Source: QAMX01 sp964515055 (GTDB taxonomy: Bacteria > Bacillota > Clostridia > Oscillospirales > QAMX01). Taken from it: a DNA stretch of 50,451 nucleotides. Of this stretch, positions 1 to 8,161 are shown in pieces (the first letter of the stretch is position 1; each line of letters begins with the position of its first letter). The translations under genes were made by a program, and so were the position numbers. Below the pieces are notes generated by a model. The model saw nothing but the letters and a program-made list of their open reading frames with translations. It was not told where the DNA came from and did not search any database. Location of the stretch: positions 1 through 50,451 of the forward strand of contig CAZEUG010000013.1 of NCBI GenBank assembly GCA_964515055.1, written 5' to 3'.

Positions 1-71
1 GCTACATCGGAACACAGTACTGGAATCAGGGTCGCACACAGGAAATCAAAGATCGCGTGCTCCATCTGTAA
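1..71 (+). CDS. nrdD: Anaerobic ribonucleoside-triphosphate reductase, C-terminal end (partial)
   Basis: Only the last 22 codons and the stop lie in the window. They read Y-I-G, then a short stretch ending in R-V-L-H-L, which resembles the C-terminus of class III ribonucleotide reductases. In that family the radical glycine sits in a G-Y-(L/I)-G motif. The first two bases, GC, fit the end of a GGC codon, so the radical glycine codon probably straddles the window edge. The enzyme reduces NTPs to dNTPs in anaerobic cells. The call is supported by nrdG starting 20 bases downstream on the same strand. The rest of the gene is outside the window. Confidence 0.8.
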   Translation, partial: YIGTQYWNQGRTQEIKDRVLHL

Positions 72-91
72 TGCAAAGGGGCTGAAACCGT

Positions 92-637
92 ATGTATTAC
101 AGCGCCATCAAAAAAACGGATATTGCAAACGGCGTCGGCGTGCGCGTGACGCTGTTCGTCTCTGGATGCCGCCGTCACTGCAAGGGCTGCTTCAATCCGG
201 AAACCTGGAGCTTTACCAACGGCACAAGATATACGGAAGAAACGGAACAGCTTCTGCTTCAGGCGCTTGCACCGTCCTACATCAACGGCCTGACGCTGCT
301 GGGCGGAGAGCCGATGGAACCGGAAAACCAACCGGAACTTTTCCACCTGACCACACAAGTTCGTGAACTGCTTCCGGAAAAAGATATCTGGTGCTACACC
401 GGCTGTACACTGGAATCCGACCTGCTGCCCGGCGGTGCCTACTGCACGGAGGTGACCGCCGAACTGCTGCAACAGATCGATGTGCTCGTAGACGGTGCAT
501 TTCAGGAGGAACAGAAGGATTTGCGCCTGTTGTTTCGCGGCTCATCCAATCAGCGCCTGATTGACATGAAGGCCACTCTGGCGGCCGGCGGCAGTGTTCA
601 AGCCTATGTTCCGCCGTATCCGGGCAGGGGAATCTGA
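92..637 (+). CDS. nrdG: Anaerobic ribonucleotide reductase activating protein (radical SAM)
   Basis: This 181-residue protein has the radical-SAM cluster motif C26-x3-C30-x2-C33 near the N-terminus, followed by a glycine-rich G-G-E-P segment typical of SAM binding in this family. NrdG uses a [4Fe-4S] cluster and S-adenosylmethionine to create the glycyl radical on NrdD. It lies 20 bases after the nrdD stop, so the two are very likely co-transcribed, the usual arrangement. A GGGG stretch at 76-79 could serve as the ribosome site. Length is normal for the family. The downstream rpsB-tsf pair has its own promoter. Confidence 0.93.
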   Translation: MYYSAIKKTDIANGVGVRVTLFVSGCRRHCKGCFNPETWSFTNGTRYTEETEQLLLQALAPSYINGLTLLGGEPMEPENQPELFHLTTQVRELLPEKDIWCYTGCTLESDLLPGGAYCTEVTAELLQQIDVLVDGAFQEEQKDLRLLFRGSSNQRLIDMKATLAAGGSVQAYVPPYPGRGI

Positions 638-665
638 ATTTTTTTCAAAAGTCTCTGAAAAACGC

Positions 666-694
666 TTGCATTCCAAAACCGATTGTGATAAAAT
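666..694 (+). promoter_or_regulatory. Sigma-A-type promoter of rpsB-tsf
   Basis: TTGCAT at 666-671, a 17-base spacer and TAAAAT at 689-694, with an extended -10 TG at 686-687. It sits just after nrdG and gives a leader of about 120 bases before rpsB. In that leader, 772-780 and 796-803 pair (GTTTCAGAC with GTCTGAAC, one bulged base) just before the ribosome site. Such a hairpin could serve S2 autoregulation, which is inference. Confidence 0.75.
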
Positions 695-821
695 ATGTAA
701 GGTTGTCCGGATTGCCTCCGGCACCATACTCTACTCACACATTGTTGTCTGCGCGATGTGCCGAAAGGTTCGTTTCAGACGGAAGCAATGTGGCGGTCTG
801 AACAAATAAGGAGGAAATACA

Positions 822-1577
822 ATGGCAGTCGTATCAATGAAAAATCTTCTGGAGGCCGGTGTCCACTTTGGTCACCACACCCGTCGCTGGAACCCGAAAA
901 TGGCTCGTTACATCTTCACCGAGCGCAACGGGATCTACATTATTGACCTTCAGAAAACCGTAAAGAAGCTGGATGAAGCGTATAACTTCGTCCGCGACAT
1001 TGCCGCCAACGGCGAAAGCATCCTGTTCGTCGGCACCAAGAAGCAGGCACAGGACGCCATCAAGACAGAAGCAGAACGCTGCGGCCAGTTCTATGTCAAC
1101 ACCAGATGGCTCGGCGGTATGATGACCAACTTCAAAACCATCCAGAAACGGATTGAACGTCTGGTTCAGCTCCAGACCATGGAATCGGACGGCACTTTTG
1201 ATCTGCTTCCGAAGAAAGAAGTCATCAAGCTCCGCAACGAAATTGAACGCCTGGAAAAATACCTGGGCGGTATCAAGGATATGAAGAAGCTGCCGGGTGC
1301 AGTGTTCGTTGTTGACCCGCGCAAAGAGCGGATCGTCATTGCCGAAGCCAGAAAGCTGGGCATTCCGATCGTCGCAATCGTTGACACCAACTGCGATCCG
1401 GACGAAATTGATTTCGTCATTCCGGGTAACGATGACGCAATCCGCGCCATCAAGCTGATCAGCCAGACCATGGCCAATGCCGTTCTCGAAGGCAAGCAGG
1501 GCGAAAGCTTTGCAGAAGGTGAGACCGCTGGCGATGCAGCCAACGCTGAAGAAGCTGTTGCACCGGTTGAAGCATAA
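822..1577 (+). CDS. rpsB: 30S ribosomal protein S2
   Basis: A 251-residue S2 protein. The N-terminal segment with G-V-H-F-G-H and R-R-W-N-P-K-M, and the internal T-R-W-L-G-G motif, are diagnostic. S2 binds the head-body junction of the small ribosomal subunit late in assembly. The start is fixed by AGGAGG seven bases upstream of ATG 822. After about residue 230 there is an acidic, alanine-rich tail, common in clostridial S2. It is followed 32 bases later by tsf, the conserved rpsB-tsf pair. Confidence 0.98.
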   Translation: MAVVSMKNLLEAGVHFGHHTRRWNPKMARYIFTERNGIYIIDLQKTVKKLDEAYNFVRDIAANGESILFVGTKKQAQDAIKTEAERCGQFYVNTRWLGGMMTNFKTIQKRIERLVQLQTMESDGTFDLLPKKEVIKLRNEIERLEKYLGGIKDMKKLPGAVFVVDPRKERIVIAEARKLGIPIVAIVDTNCDPDEIDFVIPGNDDAIRAIKLISQTMANAVLEGKQGESFAEGETAGDAANAEEAVAPVEA

Positions 1578-1609
1578 TCTGACGGATTGATTTTGAAAGG
1601 AGAAGAAAT

Positions 1610-2539
1610 ATGGCGATTACAGCTGCTGATATTAAAGCGCTTCGTGATAAAACAGGCGTTGGTATGATGGAATGCAAGAAAGCATTGACCGAAGCAAACG
1701 GCGACGTAGAACAGGCGATTGTTCTGCTCCGTGAACGCGGCATTGCTGCTGCTGCCAAAAAGGCCAGCAGAGTTGCAGCAGAAGGTATGGTTTTCCCGTT
1801 CCTCTGCGAAAAATGTGGTGTTGCCGTTTTGATCGAAGTCAACTCCGAAACCGACTTTGCCGCAAAAAATGAAAAATTTGCTGACTTTGTCAAGGATCTC
1901 GCCAAAATCATTGCAAAGGAAAATCCGGCCGATGTGGATGCTCTGCTGAAGCTGACCTATCCGGAATCCGGCCTGTCCGTTGAACAGGAACTGAACAACA
2001 AGATTCTGACGATTGGCGAAAACATCAAGATTCGCCGCTTCGTTCGCTATGGTGCGGAAGACAACTGCGTCTATTCGATCTACAACCACCACAATGCCGG
2101 TAAGGTTGCCGTCATTGCGAAACTGGCTGTTTCTGCAAACCTGCTGGGCAATGAGGAAGTCGAAAGCTTCGGCCACGACATCTGCATGGGCGTTGCAGCC
2201 AACCGTCCGGAATTTGTCTCCAGAGACGATGTCCCGGCAGAACGTCTCGAAAGCGAACGCGAAATCCTGAAGGTTCAGGCCATGAACGAAGGCAAGCCGG
2301 CCGCCGTCGCTGACAAGATCGTCAACGGCCGTCTCGGCAAGTTCTATGAAGAAGTCTGCCTCGTTGATCAGCCGTACATCCGCGACATGAAGATCAGCGT
2401 GAGCACCTATGCAAACGACCTTGCAAAGCGCCTGGGCGGCGAAATCAAGGTTGTTGCCTATACGCGCTATGAATGCGGCGAAGGCATCGAGAAACGTGAA
2501 GACAACTTCGCAGAAGAAGTCGAAAAAATGATGAAATAA
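1610..2539 (+). CDS. tsf: Translation elongation factor Ts
   Basis: A 309-residue EF-Ts, the nucleotide exchange factor that recycles EF-Tu from GDP to GTP. The N-terminal UBA-like segment carries the family signature (L-R-x-K-T-G-V-G-M-M-E-C-K-K-A-L, about residues 11-26), and a T-D-F-A-A-K-N segment lies near residue 85 in the dimerization core. A GAAAGGAG ribosome site precedes ATG 1610. It is the second gene of the rpsB operon and is followed by a strong hairpin terminator. Confidence 0.98.
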   Translation: MAITAADIKALRDKTGVGMMECKKALTEANGDVEQAIVLLRERGIAAAAKKASRVAAEGMVFPFLCEKCGVAVLIEVNSETDFAAKNEKFADFVKDLAKIIAKENPADVDALLKLTYPESGLSVEQELNNKILTIGENIKIRRFVRYGAEDNCVYSIYNHHNAGKVAVIAKLAVSANLLGNEEVESFGHDICMGVAANRPEFVSRDDVPAERLESEREILKVQAMNEGKPAAVADKIVNGRLGKFYEEVCLVDQPYIRDMKISVSTYANDLAKRLGGEIKVVAYTRYECGEGIEKREDNFAEEVEKMMK

Positions 2540-2570
2540 CTGCCGCTCGTCTTGAGTGACAGCTTCAGAG

Positions 2571-2601
2571 AAACGGCACAGATGGCTTGTCTGTGCCGTT
2601 T
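2571..2601 (+). terminator. Intrinsic terminator after tsf
   Basis: A perfect 12-bp stem (2571-2582 with 2590-2601) and a 7-base loop. The 3' arm ends in TTT and is followed by the T-rich CTTGTTGTCT. It closes the rpsB-tsf operon. Confidence 0.85.
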
Positions 2602-2669
2602 CTTGTTGTCTGTACGGAGAACAGGGAAGAGTGCATTGAAAAAAGCTGAGAAAAGAAACCGATACGCTC

Positions 2670-2698
2670 TTGACCTGACAGCCTGAATCAGATATAAT
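2670..2698 (+). promoter_or_regulatory. Near-consensus promoter of the beta-galactosidase gene
   Basis: TTGACC at 2670-2675, a 17-base spacer and a perfect TATAAT at 2693-2698. Transcription would start near 2705, so the in-frame ATG at 2704 cannot be the translation start, and the ATG at 2764 is favoured. I saw no obvious operator or cre-like palindrome between promoter and gene. Confidence 0.85.
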
Positions 2699-2763
2699 AT
2701 AATATGATATCATATGAGTTGGTGCACTGGATTTTCTTGCACCACATAGAAATGAGGAAGTTT

Positions 2764-5700
2764 ATGGTCTTTCAAATGTATCATCAGTCGACGGAGACGC
2801 TTCATGTTGGCTGCGAAGCACCGCGAGCCTACTTTATTCCGTTTTCGACCAAATACAGCGCGCTGAACGAAAAACGGAACGAGTCCGTTTTCTTTCAACA
2901 GCTTTCCGGCGAGTGGAGCTTTCGATGGTACGCTTCTTTCGGTGATTTCCGTGAGTCCGACATCTATCGGACAGACGGCTGGGATCGAATCTCTGTCCCG
3001 CGCAACTGGCAGACGTATTTTGATCGCCCGTATGATAAACCGCACTATACCAACCTGGAATACCCGTTCCCGATCGATCCGCCGTTTGTCCCGGATGACA
3101 ACCCCTGCGGCCTCTATACGAGAACGTTCGAAGCGGAACCGGGTCAGGATGAAACCTTCTATCTGAACTTTGAAGGCGTCGACAGCGCATTCTATGTCTG
3201 GCTCAACGGTCAGTTCGTCGGATACAGCCAGGTCAGCCACTGCACCAGCGAATTCGAAGTCACCGATTTCCTGGCAAAGGGCACCAACCGCATCGCGGTT
3301 CTTGTTGTCAAATGGTCTGACGGCAGTTACCTGGAGGATCAGGACTATTTCCGCCTCTCCGGCATTTTCCGCGAAGTCTATCTGCTGCGCCGCCCGCAGG
3401 CACACATTCAGGACTATCAGGTTTGCCAGACGATTGAAAAGGATCTCTCTCAGGCGAATATCCGCGTCGATTTCACCATGGTCGGCAGCGTGACAGCTTC
3501 CTGCGAACTGATTTCCCCGGACGGCATTTCGATTGCAAAGGCTGAGGGAAGCGACTGTGTGTCCTTCACTGTGGATTCGCCCATCCTCTGGAACGACGAA
3601 CAGCCGGCACTGTATACACTGCTGATTGAAGCGAACGGCGAATGGATTCGTGAACGGATTGCCCTGCGCCGCCTTGTCATTGAAGACGGCGTCCTGCTCC
3701 TGAATAACTGCCCGCTGAAGCTGCGCGGCATCAACCGCCATGATTCTCACGGCACTCTCGGCCATGCAACGCCGGAAGCCCATATGCTGAAGGATCTGTA
3801 CCTGTTGAAACAGGCCAACTGCAATACCATCCGCACCTCTCACTATCCCAACGATCCCCGCTTCCCGGAATACTGTGATGAACTGGGCATGATGCTGGTC
3901 GATGAAGCCGATCTCGAAACACACGGCATGGGCTATGACTGGGAAGGCAAATGGGACTGGCCCCGCTGGTCGATGCTCTCCAATTCGCCGGACTGGAAAA
4001 ATGCCTATGTGGATCGCGCTGCCAGACTGTATGAACGCGATAAGAACCGCGGCTGCGTGATTATGTGGTCGCTCGGCAATGAGTCAGGTTGCGGCGTCAA
4101 CCACCGCGCCATGCGTGAGTACATCAAATCCCGTGACCCGAAGGCTCTGGTTCATTATGAAAATGCCCATCTGGAATTCAAAGCCGTTCCGGAAGGCGAA
4201 TGCTTCGCCGATATTTCCGACGTCGAAAGCCGGATGTACGCCAATATTGACTACATCGATCGGTATTTCAATGAAAAACTGTCCGATAAGCCGTTCTTTC
4301 TCTGCGAATACGTCTGCTCCATGTCGACAGGTAATGTGTTTGCACAGTGGAATCAGGTGCTGGAGCACAAGGGATTCTGCGGCGGCTGCATCTGGGAATA
4401 CTGCGACCACGCCTACGAAATCGAAAAAGGCAAATTCTACTACGGCGGTGACTTCGGCGACTGCGACTACCACGATACCGGCTGTATCGACGGCCTGGTT
4501 TTCCCGGATAGACGTCCGCGCCCCGGCTATTACGATATGAAGCAGGTTTACCGTCAGGCCTCTGCAACCTATGAAAACGGTGCAGTGACGGTCGAGAGTC
4601 GTCGATTCTATTCCGATCTGTCTGACATGGATCTTGTCTGGAAACTGGAATGCGACGGAAAGATTCTGCATCAGGGCCGGATTGCCTCTCTGGACATCGC
4701 ACCGCAGGGCGAACAGCGCTATGTCCTGTTCGATGCGTCTGAGGTCTATGGCCATGCCATCCTGACGCTCTCCTTTGTCCAGAACCGTAAGACCGTCTGG
4801 GCAGATGCGGGCTTCGAAACCGGCTTTGAACAGTTCATCCTCCAGTCCGAACCGGCAACGGCTCCTGTACGCAAAACCGGCACCGTCCGCACCGTGGAAT
4901 CCGGCAACTCGCTGCTGATCGAAACCGAGAAAACCGAGTATACATTTGATATGCTCCACGGCTGGATTGCTCAAATCCGCTGTGGCGGCCGCGAACTGCT
5001 GAAAGCGCCGGTGACCTTCTCCGTCTGGCACGCACCGACCTATAACGGCTCTGGCGCCGACCTCTGGAAAAAGCTGTTCCTTGCTCAGGCTAAACAGAAA
5101 ACCTACGACACCAAGCTGGTTGAACGCGCAGACGGCGCCGTCGATGTGATGGTTTCGCTGGCAATCGGCGCACCGTCCTCTCTGCCGGCTGTGACTGCGG
5201 AAGCCTGCTATACTTTCCGGTACGATGGCTCCGTCGAACTGCGCTTCGATGGAACGATCAAGGAAATCATTCCGCGCCTCCCGCTGCTCGGTCTGGAACT
5301 CCACCTCGATCAGACGATGGATCAGGCACGGTACTACGGACATGGCCCGATTGAAGCGTATTCCGACCGTCACCGTTCCACAAAAGTCGGCCTCTATGAG
5401 ACGACCGCGGATGACAACCCGACCCCGTATATCCGTCCGCAGGAAAACGGCTCTCATTACGGCACGCTGTGGGCTGAAGTGGAAAATGCAGAGGGACAGG
5501 GTCTGTTCTTTGCACCGCTGCCGGATTCGGAGCTCTGCTTCAATATTTCGCGCTTCACTTCGGAACAGCTGCGCGACACCCCGCATCATTTTGAACTGGT
5601 TCCGCAGCCGGAGACGATTGTCCGCCTGGATTACCGGATTTCCGGCATCAGCGAGAACTCGGTCATTGCCCAGACAGAACCGGAGCGTGATGCTCTGTCC

Positions 5701-5775
5701 GCCAGACGGCAATGCTTCGGCTTCAAGATTTTGCCGTATCTGAATACTCCGGACGCCTTCTCTGAACTGAACTGA
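2764..5775 (+). CDS. lacZ: Glycoside hydrolase family 2 beta-galactosidase (LacZ type)
   Basis: About 1003 residues from ATG 2764, which follows GAGGAAG at 2754-2760. It shows the full LacZ layout: an N-terminal jelly-roll sugar-binding domain with V-P-R-N-W-Q and Y-P-F-P-x-D-P-P-F-V-P motifs, an immunoglobulin-like domain, a TIM barrel with acid/base E440 in W-S-L-G-N-E-S, nucleophile E515 in F-L-C-E-Y, and a C-terminal beta-sandwich with Y-Y-G-H-G-P-I-E-A-Y. No signal peptide is seen, so it should be cytoplasmic and hydrolyse imported beta-galactosides. No sugar transporter or regulator lies beside it. An oddity is that the residue three after the nucleophile is Cys518, where E. coli LacZ has His540, a galactose-binding residue. 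Activity on lactose itself is therefore inferred, not certain. Confidence 0.93.
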   Translation: MVFQMYHQSTETLHVGCEAPRAYFIPFSTKYSALNEKRNESVFFQQLSGEWSFRWYASFGDFRESDIYRTDGWDRISVPRNWQTYFDRPYDKPHYTNLEYPFPIDPPFVPDDNPCGLYTRTFEAEPGQDETFYLNFEGVDSAFYVWLNGQFVGYSQVSHCTSEFEVTDFLAKGTNRIAVLVVKWSDGSYLEDQDYFRLSGIFREVYLLRRPQAHIQDYQVCQTIEKDLSQANIRVDFTMVGSVTASCELISPDGISIAKAEGSDCVSFTVDSPILWNDEQPALYTLLIEANGEWIRERIALRRLVIEDGVLLLNNCPLKLRGINRHDSHGTLGHATPEAHMLKDLYLLKQANCNTIRTSHYPNDPRFPEYCDELGMMLVDEADLETHGMGYDWEGKWDWPRWSMLSNSPDWKNAYVDRAARLYERDKNRGCVIMWSLGNESGCGVNHRAMREYIKSRDPKALVHYENAHLEFKAVPEGECFADISDVESRMYANIDYIDRYFNEKLSDKPFFLCEYVCSMSTGNVFAQWNQVLEHKGFCGGCIWEYCDHAYEIEKGKFYYGGDFGDCDYHDTGCIDGLVFPDRRPRPGYYDMKQVYRQASATYENGAVTVESRRFYSDLSDMDLVWKLECDGKILHQGRIASLDIAPQGEQRYVLFDASEVYGHAILTLSFVQNRKTVWADAGFETGFEQFILQSEPATAPVRKTGTVRTVESGNSLLIETEKTEYTFDMLHGWIAQIRCGGRELLKAPVTFSVWHAPTYNGSGADLWKKLFLAQAKQKTYDTKLVERADGAVDVMVSLAIGAPSSLPAVTAEACYTFRYDGSVELRFDGTIKEIIPRLPLLGLELHLDQTMDQARYYGHGPIEAYSDRHRSTKVGLYETTADDNPTPYIRPQENGSHYGTLWAEVENAEGQGLFFAPLPDSELCFNISRFTSEQLRDTPHHFELVPQPETIVRLDYRISGISENSVIAQTEPERDALSARRQCFGFKILPYLNTPDAFSELN

Positions 5776-5787
5776 TTGTGACCATCC

Positions 5788-5827
5788 TCCTCCCCTGTAT
5801 CTGCTGAACCGCAGGTACAGGGGAGGA
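5788..5827 (+). terminator. Strong hairpin after the beta-galactosidase gene (no T-tract)
   Basis: A 17-bp stem (5788-5804 with 5811-5827, one G-T wobble) and a 6-base loop. It is followed by AAAAATC rather than a T-tract, so it may act as a weak terminator or as a 3' RNA stabilizer between lacZ and the recombinase gene. Its 3' arm ends 20 bases before the next start codon. Confidence 0.55.
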
Positions 5828-5847
5828 AAAATCAGGAGACCCTCCAA

Positions 5848-6900
5848 ATGAAACAATACAATGATGCTCCGGATGTCCTGCGACGGTTTCTAACCTATGT
5901 GGAAACCATTCAGGGAAAGTCTGCCAAAACGGCTGATGAATACTATCTTGATCTCCGGATGTTCCTGCGCTGGCTCAAACGCACAAAAATCCTGAATGCA
6001 CCAGAACAGCCGCTCGAAGAGATTGATATTCGCGATATCGATGCATCCCTTCTGAAATCCGTCACCCTGATGGATTTGTATGAATACATGAGCTTTCTTT
6101 CCAGAGTGCGTCAACCGGAGCATCCAAGAGATGCCAAACCGGGCATCGGCAATGCGGCACGCGCCCGAAAAGCCGTTTCTCTCCGGATGTTTTTCAAATA
6201 CCTGACCAAACAGGAAATGATTCTCGATGACAATCCCGCAGCCATGCTCGATACGGCTAAAATCAAAAAGAGCCTGCCGGTTCACCTGACGGAATCGGAG
6301 AGCATCGATCTGCTGACCCATGTGGACGGTGAAAACGCGGAGCGTGATTTCTGTATTCTGACGCTCTTCCTGAATTGCGGTTTGCGCGTTTCGGAACTCT
6401 GCGGCATCAATCTGACCGATCTCCGCGACGGGGATACGCTGATCGTGACCGGAAAAGGCAATAAGCAGCGCACGGTGTACCTGAATGATGCCTGTCTGGA
6501 GGCTATTCATGCCTATTTGCCGGAGCGCGCAAAGTATGCCACGCCACAGGAACCGGCGCTGTTTCTCACACGCAGGAAAACCCGCGTCTCTCCATCCACC
6601 GTGAAGTGGCTCGTAAAAAAACGGCTGGGCGAAGCCGGTCTCGATACGGAACGGTACTCGGCGCACAAGCTGCGCCACACAGCTGCCACATTGATGTATC
6701 AGAACGGCGTAGACGTCCTGGCCCTAAAAGAAATTCTGGGGCATGAACAGCTGAATACCACGCAGATTTATACGCATGTGCATTCCGATACACTGCGCCA
6801 TGCTGCCGATGCCAATCCACTCAGTCATTTCAATCGCGCACACACTCAAAGACAGACCAAATTAAACCGAAACGGAGAAACCTATGAGAAAGAAACTTAA
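5848..6900 (+). CDS. XerC/XerD-type tyrosine recombinase
   Basis: A 350-residue integrase-family protein. An N-terminal SAM-like core-binding domain (about residues 8-125) precedes the catalytic domain. Catalytic residues are visible: R180 in G-L-R-V-S-E-L, K203 in T-G-K-G-N-K-Q, H273 and R276 in H-K-L-R-H, H299 in L-G-H-E and nucleophile Y308 in Q-I-Y-T-H. The length is slightly above the 300 typical of XerC/D because of an insertion around residues 50-100. No flanking att-like repeats or other mobile genes were seen, so chromosome dimer resolution or another housekeeping role is more likely than a prophage integrase. ATG 5848 follows AGGAG by nine bases. It overlaps the next gene by 17 bases. 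Confidence 0.85.
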   Translation: MKQYNDAPDVLRRFLTYVETIQGKSAKTADEYYLDLRMFLRWLKRTKILNAPEQPLEEIDIRDIDASLLKSVTLMDLYEYMSFLSRVRQPEHPRDAKPGIGNAARARKAVSLRMFFKYLTKQEMILDDNPAAMLDTAKIKKSLPVHLTESESIDLLTHVDGENAERDFCILTLFLNCGLRVSELCGINLTDLRDGDTLIVTGKGNKQRTVYLNDACLEAIHAYLPERAKYATPQEPALFLTRRKTRVSPSTVKWLVKKRLGEAGLDTERYSAHKLRHTAATLMYQNGVDVLALKEILGHEQLNTTQIYTHVHSDTLRHAADANPLSHFNRAHTQRQTKLNRNGETYEKET

Positions 6901-7438
6901 TCCGGGTGTTGTTGTGGTCTGCATGTTTGCGATCACTGCCGCCATTTTGTGTGTAATGTTTGCCATGCAGGCACACACCATGCGCCAGGTCTATGGAAGT
7001 GAAATTCGAAAGGATATCTTTGCCATCAATGATCTGACCGCTTCCATTCTGGAGATTGTCCCGGATGCGGAAGCGGACCCTTCCGACACCGATCCGGCAG
7101 CTCTGCAATTTTCGGCCGGTTCCATGGAACGCTGCGATCTGGGCGGACGCATCCATGAGCAGTATGACACTCTGCGCACAACAGCCATTCAGGCGGTGCA
7201 AACCTATTCGCAGGCCGTCCTGGATCAGACCTACTCGCAGGAAGCCCTGCAAAAACTGGCCGATCACGCCCGCACCGCTGTCCGTCAGCTGCGAAGCGCA
7301 ACACAGTACCTGATGTCTGAATTGAACTCGACAGATGTCGATCAAATGAATTACGCCTATTACAGTGCGATGGACGTTGACGCGAAGGTGTACAAACGCC
7401 TGACGCACTTCATCGAAAACGAACTGCCAAATTCATAA
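6884..7438 (+). CDS. Membrane-anchored protein of unknown function
   Basis: 184 residues that I do not recognise. Residues about 8-30 form one hydrophobic segment after a short basic start (M-R-K-K), consistent with a signal anchor and an extracytoplasmic domain. The remainder is soluble, rich in Gln, Ala and acidic residues and probably helical (about residues 90-180). The start overlaps the recombinase gene by 17 bases and has a GGAG ribosome site, so the two are likely translated from one message. It is followed by a strong terminator. Confidence 0.75.
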   Translation: MRKKLNPGVVVVCMFAITAAILCVMFAMQAHTMRQVYGSEIRKDIFAINDLTASILEIVPDAEADPSDTDPAALQFSAGSMERCDLGGRIHEQYDTLRTTAIQAVQTYSQAVLDQTYSQEALQKLADHARTAVRQLRSATQYLMSELNSTDVDQMNYAYYSAMDVDAKVYKRLTHFIENELPNS

Positions 7439-7440
7439 AT

Positions 7441-7485
7441 AAAAGCTTCCGCTTGATGCTATGTGCAATCAAACGGAAGCTTTTT
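7441..7485. terminator. Bidirectional terminator between convergent genes
   Basis: AAAAGCTTCCG (7441-7451) pairs perfectly with CGGAAGCTTTT (7474-7484), with an inner TTGAT/ATCAA stem. It has A and T tracts on both sides and can end transcripts from both strands. It separates the recombinase pair from the minus-strand YgjP gene. Confidence 0.85.
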
Positions 7486-7504
7486 GATTTTGGAAAGGGA
7501 AGAA

Positions 7505-8161
7505 TTATAGTAGCTGCAATACCTGCGCATGGTCGCGAAGATAGGCGCGCCACTGCTGCTCCTCCGGGAAGACGGAGCGAACCAGCTCGTGAAAGGCGGT
7601 GCTGTGGTTTTTCTGAACGATGTGCGCCAACTCATGCACAACGACATAGTCGATGGCTTCCACTGTACAAAATACAAGATGCCACGAGAAACATAGCCGG
7701 TTCACCGGCGAACAGGAACCCCAGCGGGAACGTGCATCGGTCACACGAATCCCGGCAGGCTGAACCTGCATCTGCGGCGCATACCAGTCAATGCGCCGCG
7801 TAATCGTCTCCAAGAGCTGTGCTTTCAGCCATGTGACCAGTTCCGGTTCAGTCGTCCCGAACGGGAGCAGCAGTCTGTCCTCTTCGACATGAATGGACGC
7901 ACAGTCAGCAAATTCCAGGCGGCGCTCGACGCCGTAAAGCGGAAGCTGTGCGCCGTCACAGAGCGAAAACGCGGATGCAGCGGAAATGCGTGACTGCTGC
8001 GCGTAAATCCAATCATGATGGGAGTGAATCACCGCCTCGATTATGTGCAGCGGGAGCGTTTTCGGTGCGCGAACGACCAATGTGCCGGACGTGTCAACGG
8101 ACAGGCCGACCGACTTCCTGGCGGATCGAATCAAACGGTAGGGGAGCGTGTCGGACTTCAT
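7505..8161 (-). CDS. YgjP-type (SprT-like) zinc metallopeptidase family protein
   Basis: 218 residues from the ATG ending at 8161. The family signature S-R-W-G-S-C (residues 145-150) is followed by the zinc site H176-E177-x2-H180 in V-V-H-E-L-A-H, with H186 as a possible third ligand. This is the YgjP/DUF45 metallopeptidase-like family, whose substrate is generally unknown. Its ATG overlaps the TGA of the upstream phosphoesterase gene (ATGA, 8158-8161), which implies translational coupling. A longer reading frame runs further upstream but lies entirely inside the phosphoesterase gene and is not credible. Confidence 0.88.
   Translation of the reverse strand: MKSDTLPYRLIRSARKSVGLSVDTSGTLVVRAPKTLPLHIIEAVIHSHHDWIYAQQSRISAASAFSLCDGAQLPLYGVERRLEFADCASIHVEEDRLLLPFGTTEPELVTWLKAQLLETITRRIDWYAPQMQVQPAGIRVTDARSRWGSCSPVNRLCFSWHLVFCTVEAIDYVVVHELAHIVQKNHSTAFHELVRSVFPEEQQWRAYLRDHAQVLQLL

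Noticed and set aside
1166..2713. 515-codon minus-strand frame opposite rpsB-tsf
   Set aside because: It is antisense to two certain genes and has a composition typical of a shadow frame.
4084..5856. 590-codon minus-strand frame opposite the beta-galactosidase gene
   Set aside because: It mirrors a clear GH2 gene and has no ribosome site or family motif.
5848..6900. Prophage or integrative-element integrase
   Set aside because: There are no flanking att-like repeats, tRNA target or phage genes; the Xer-type motifs fit a housekeeping recombinase.
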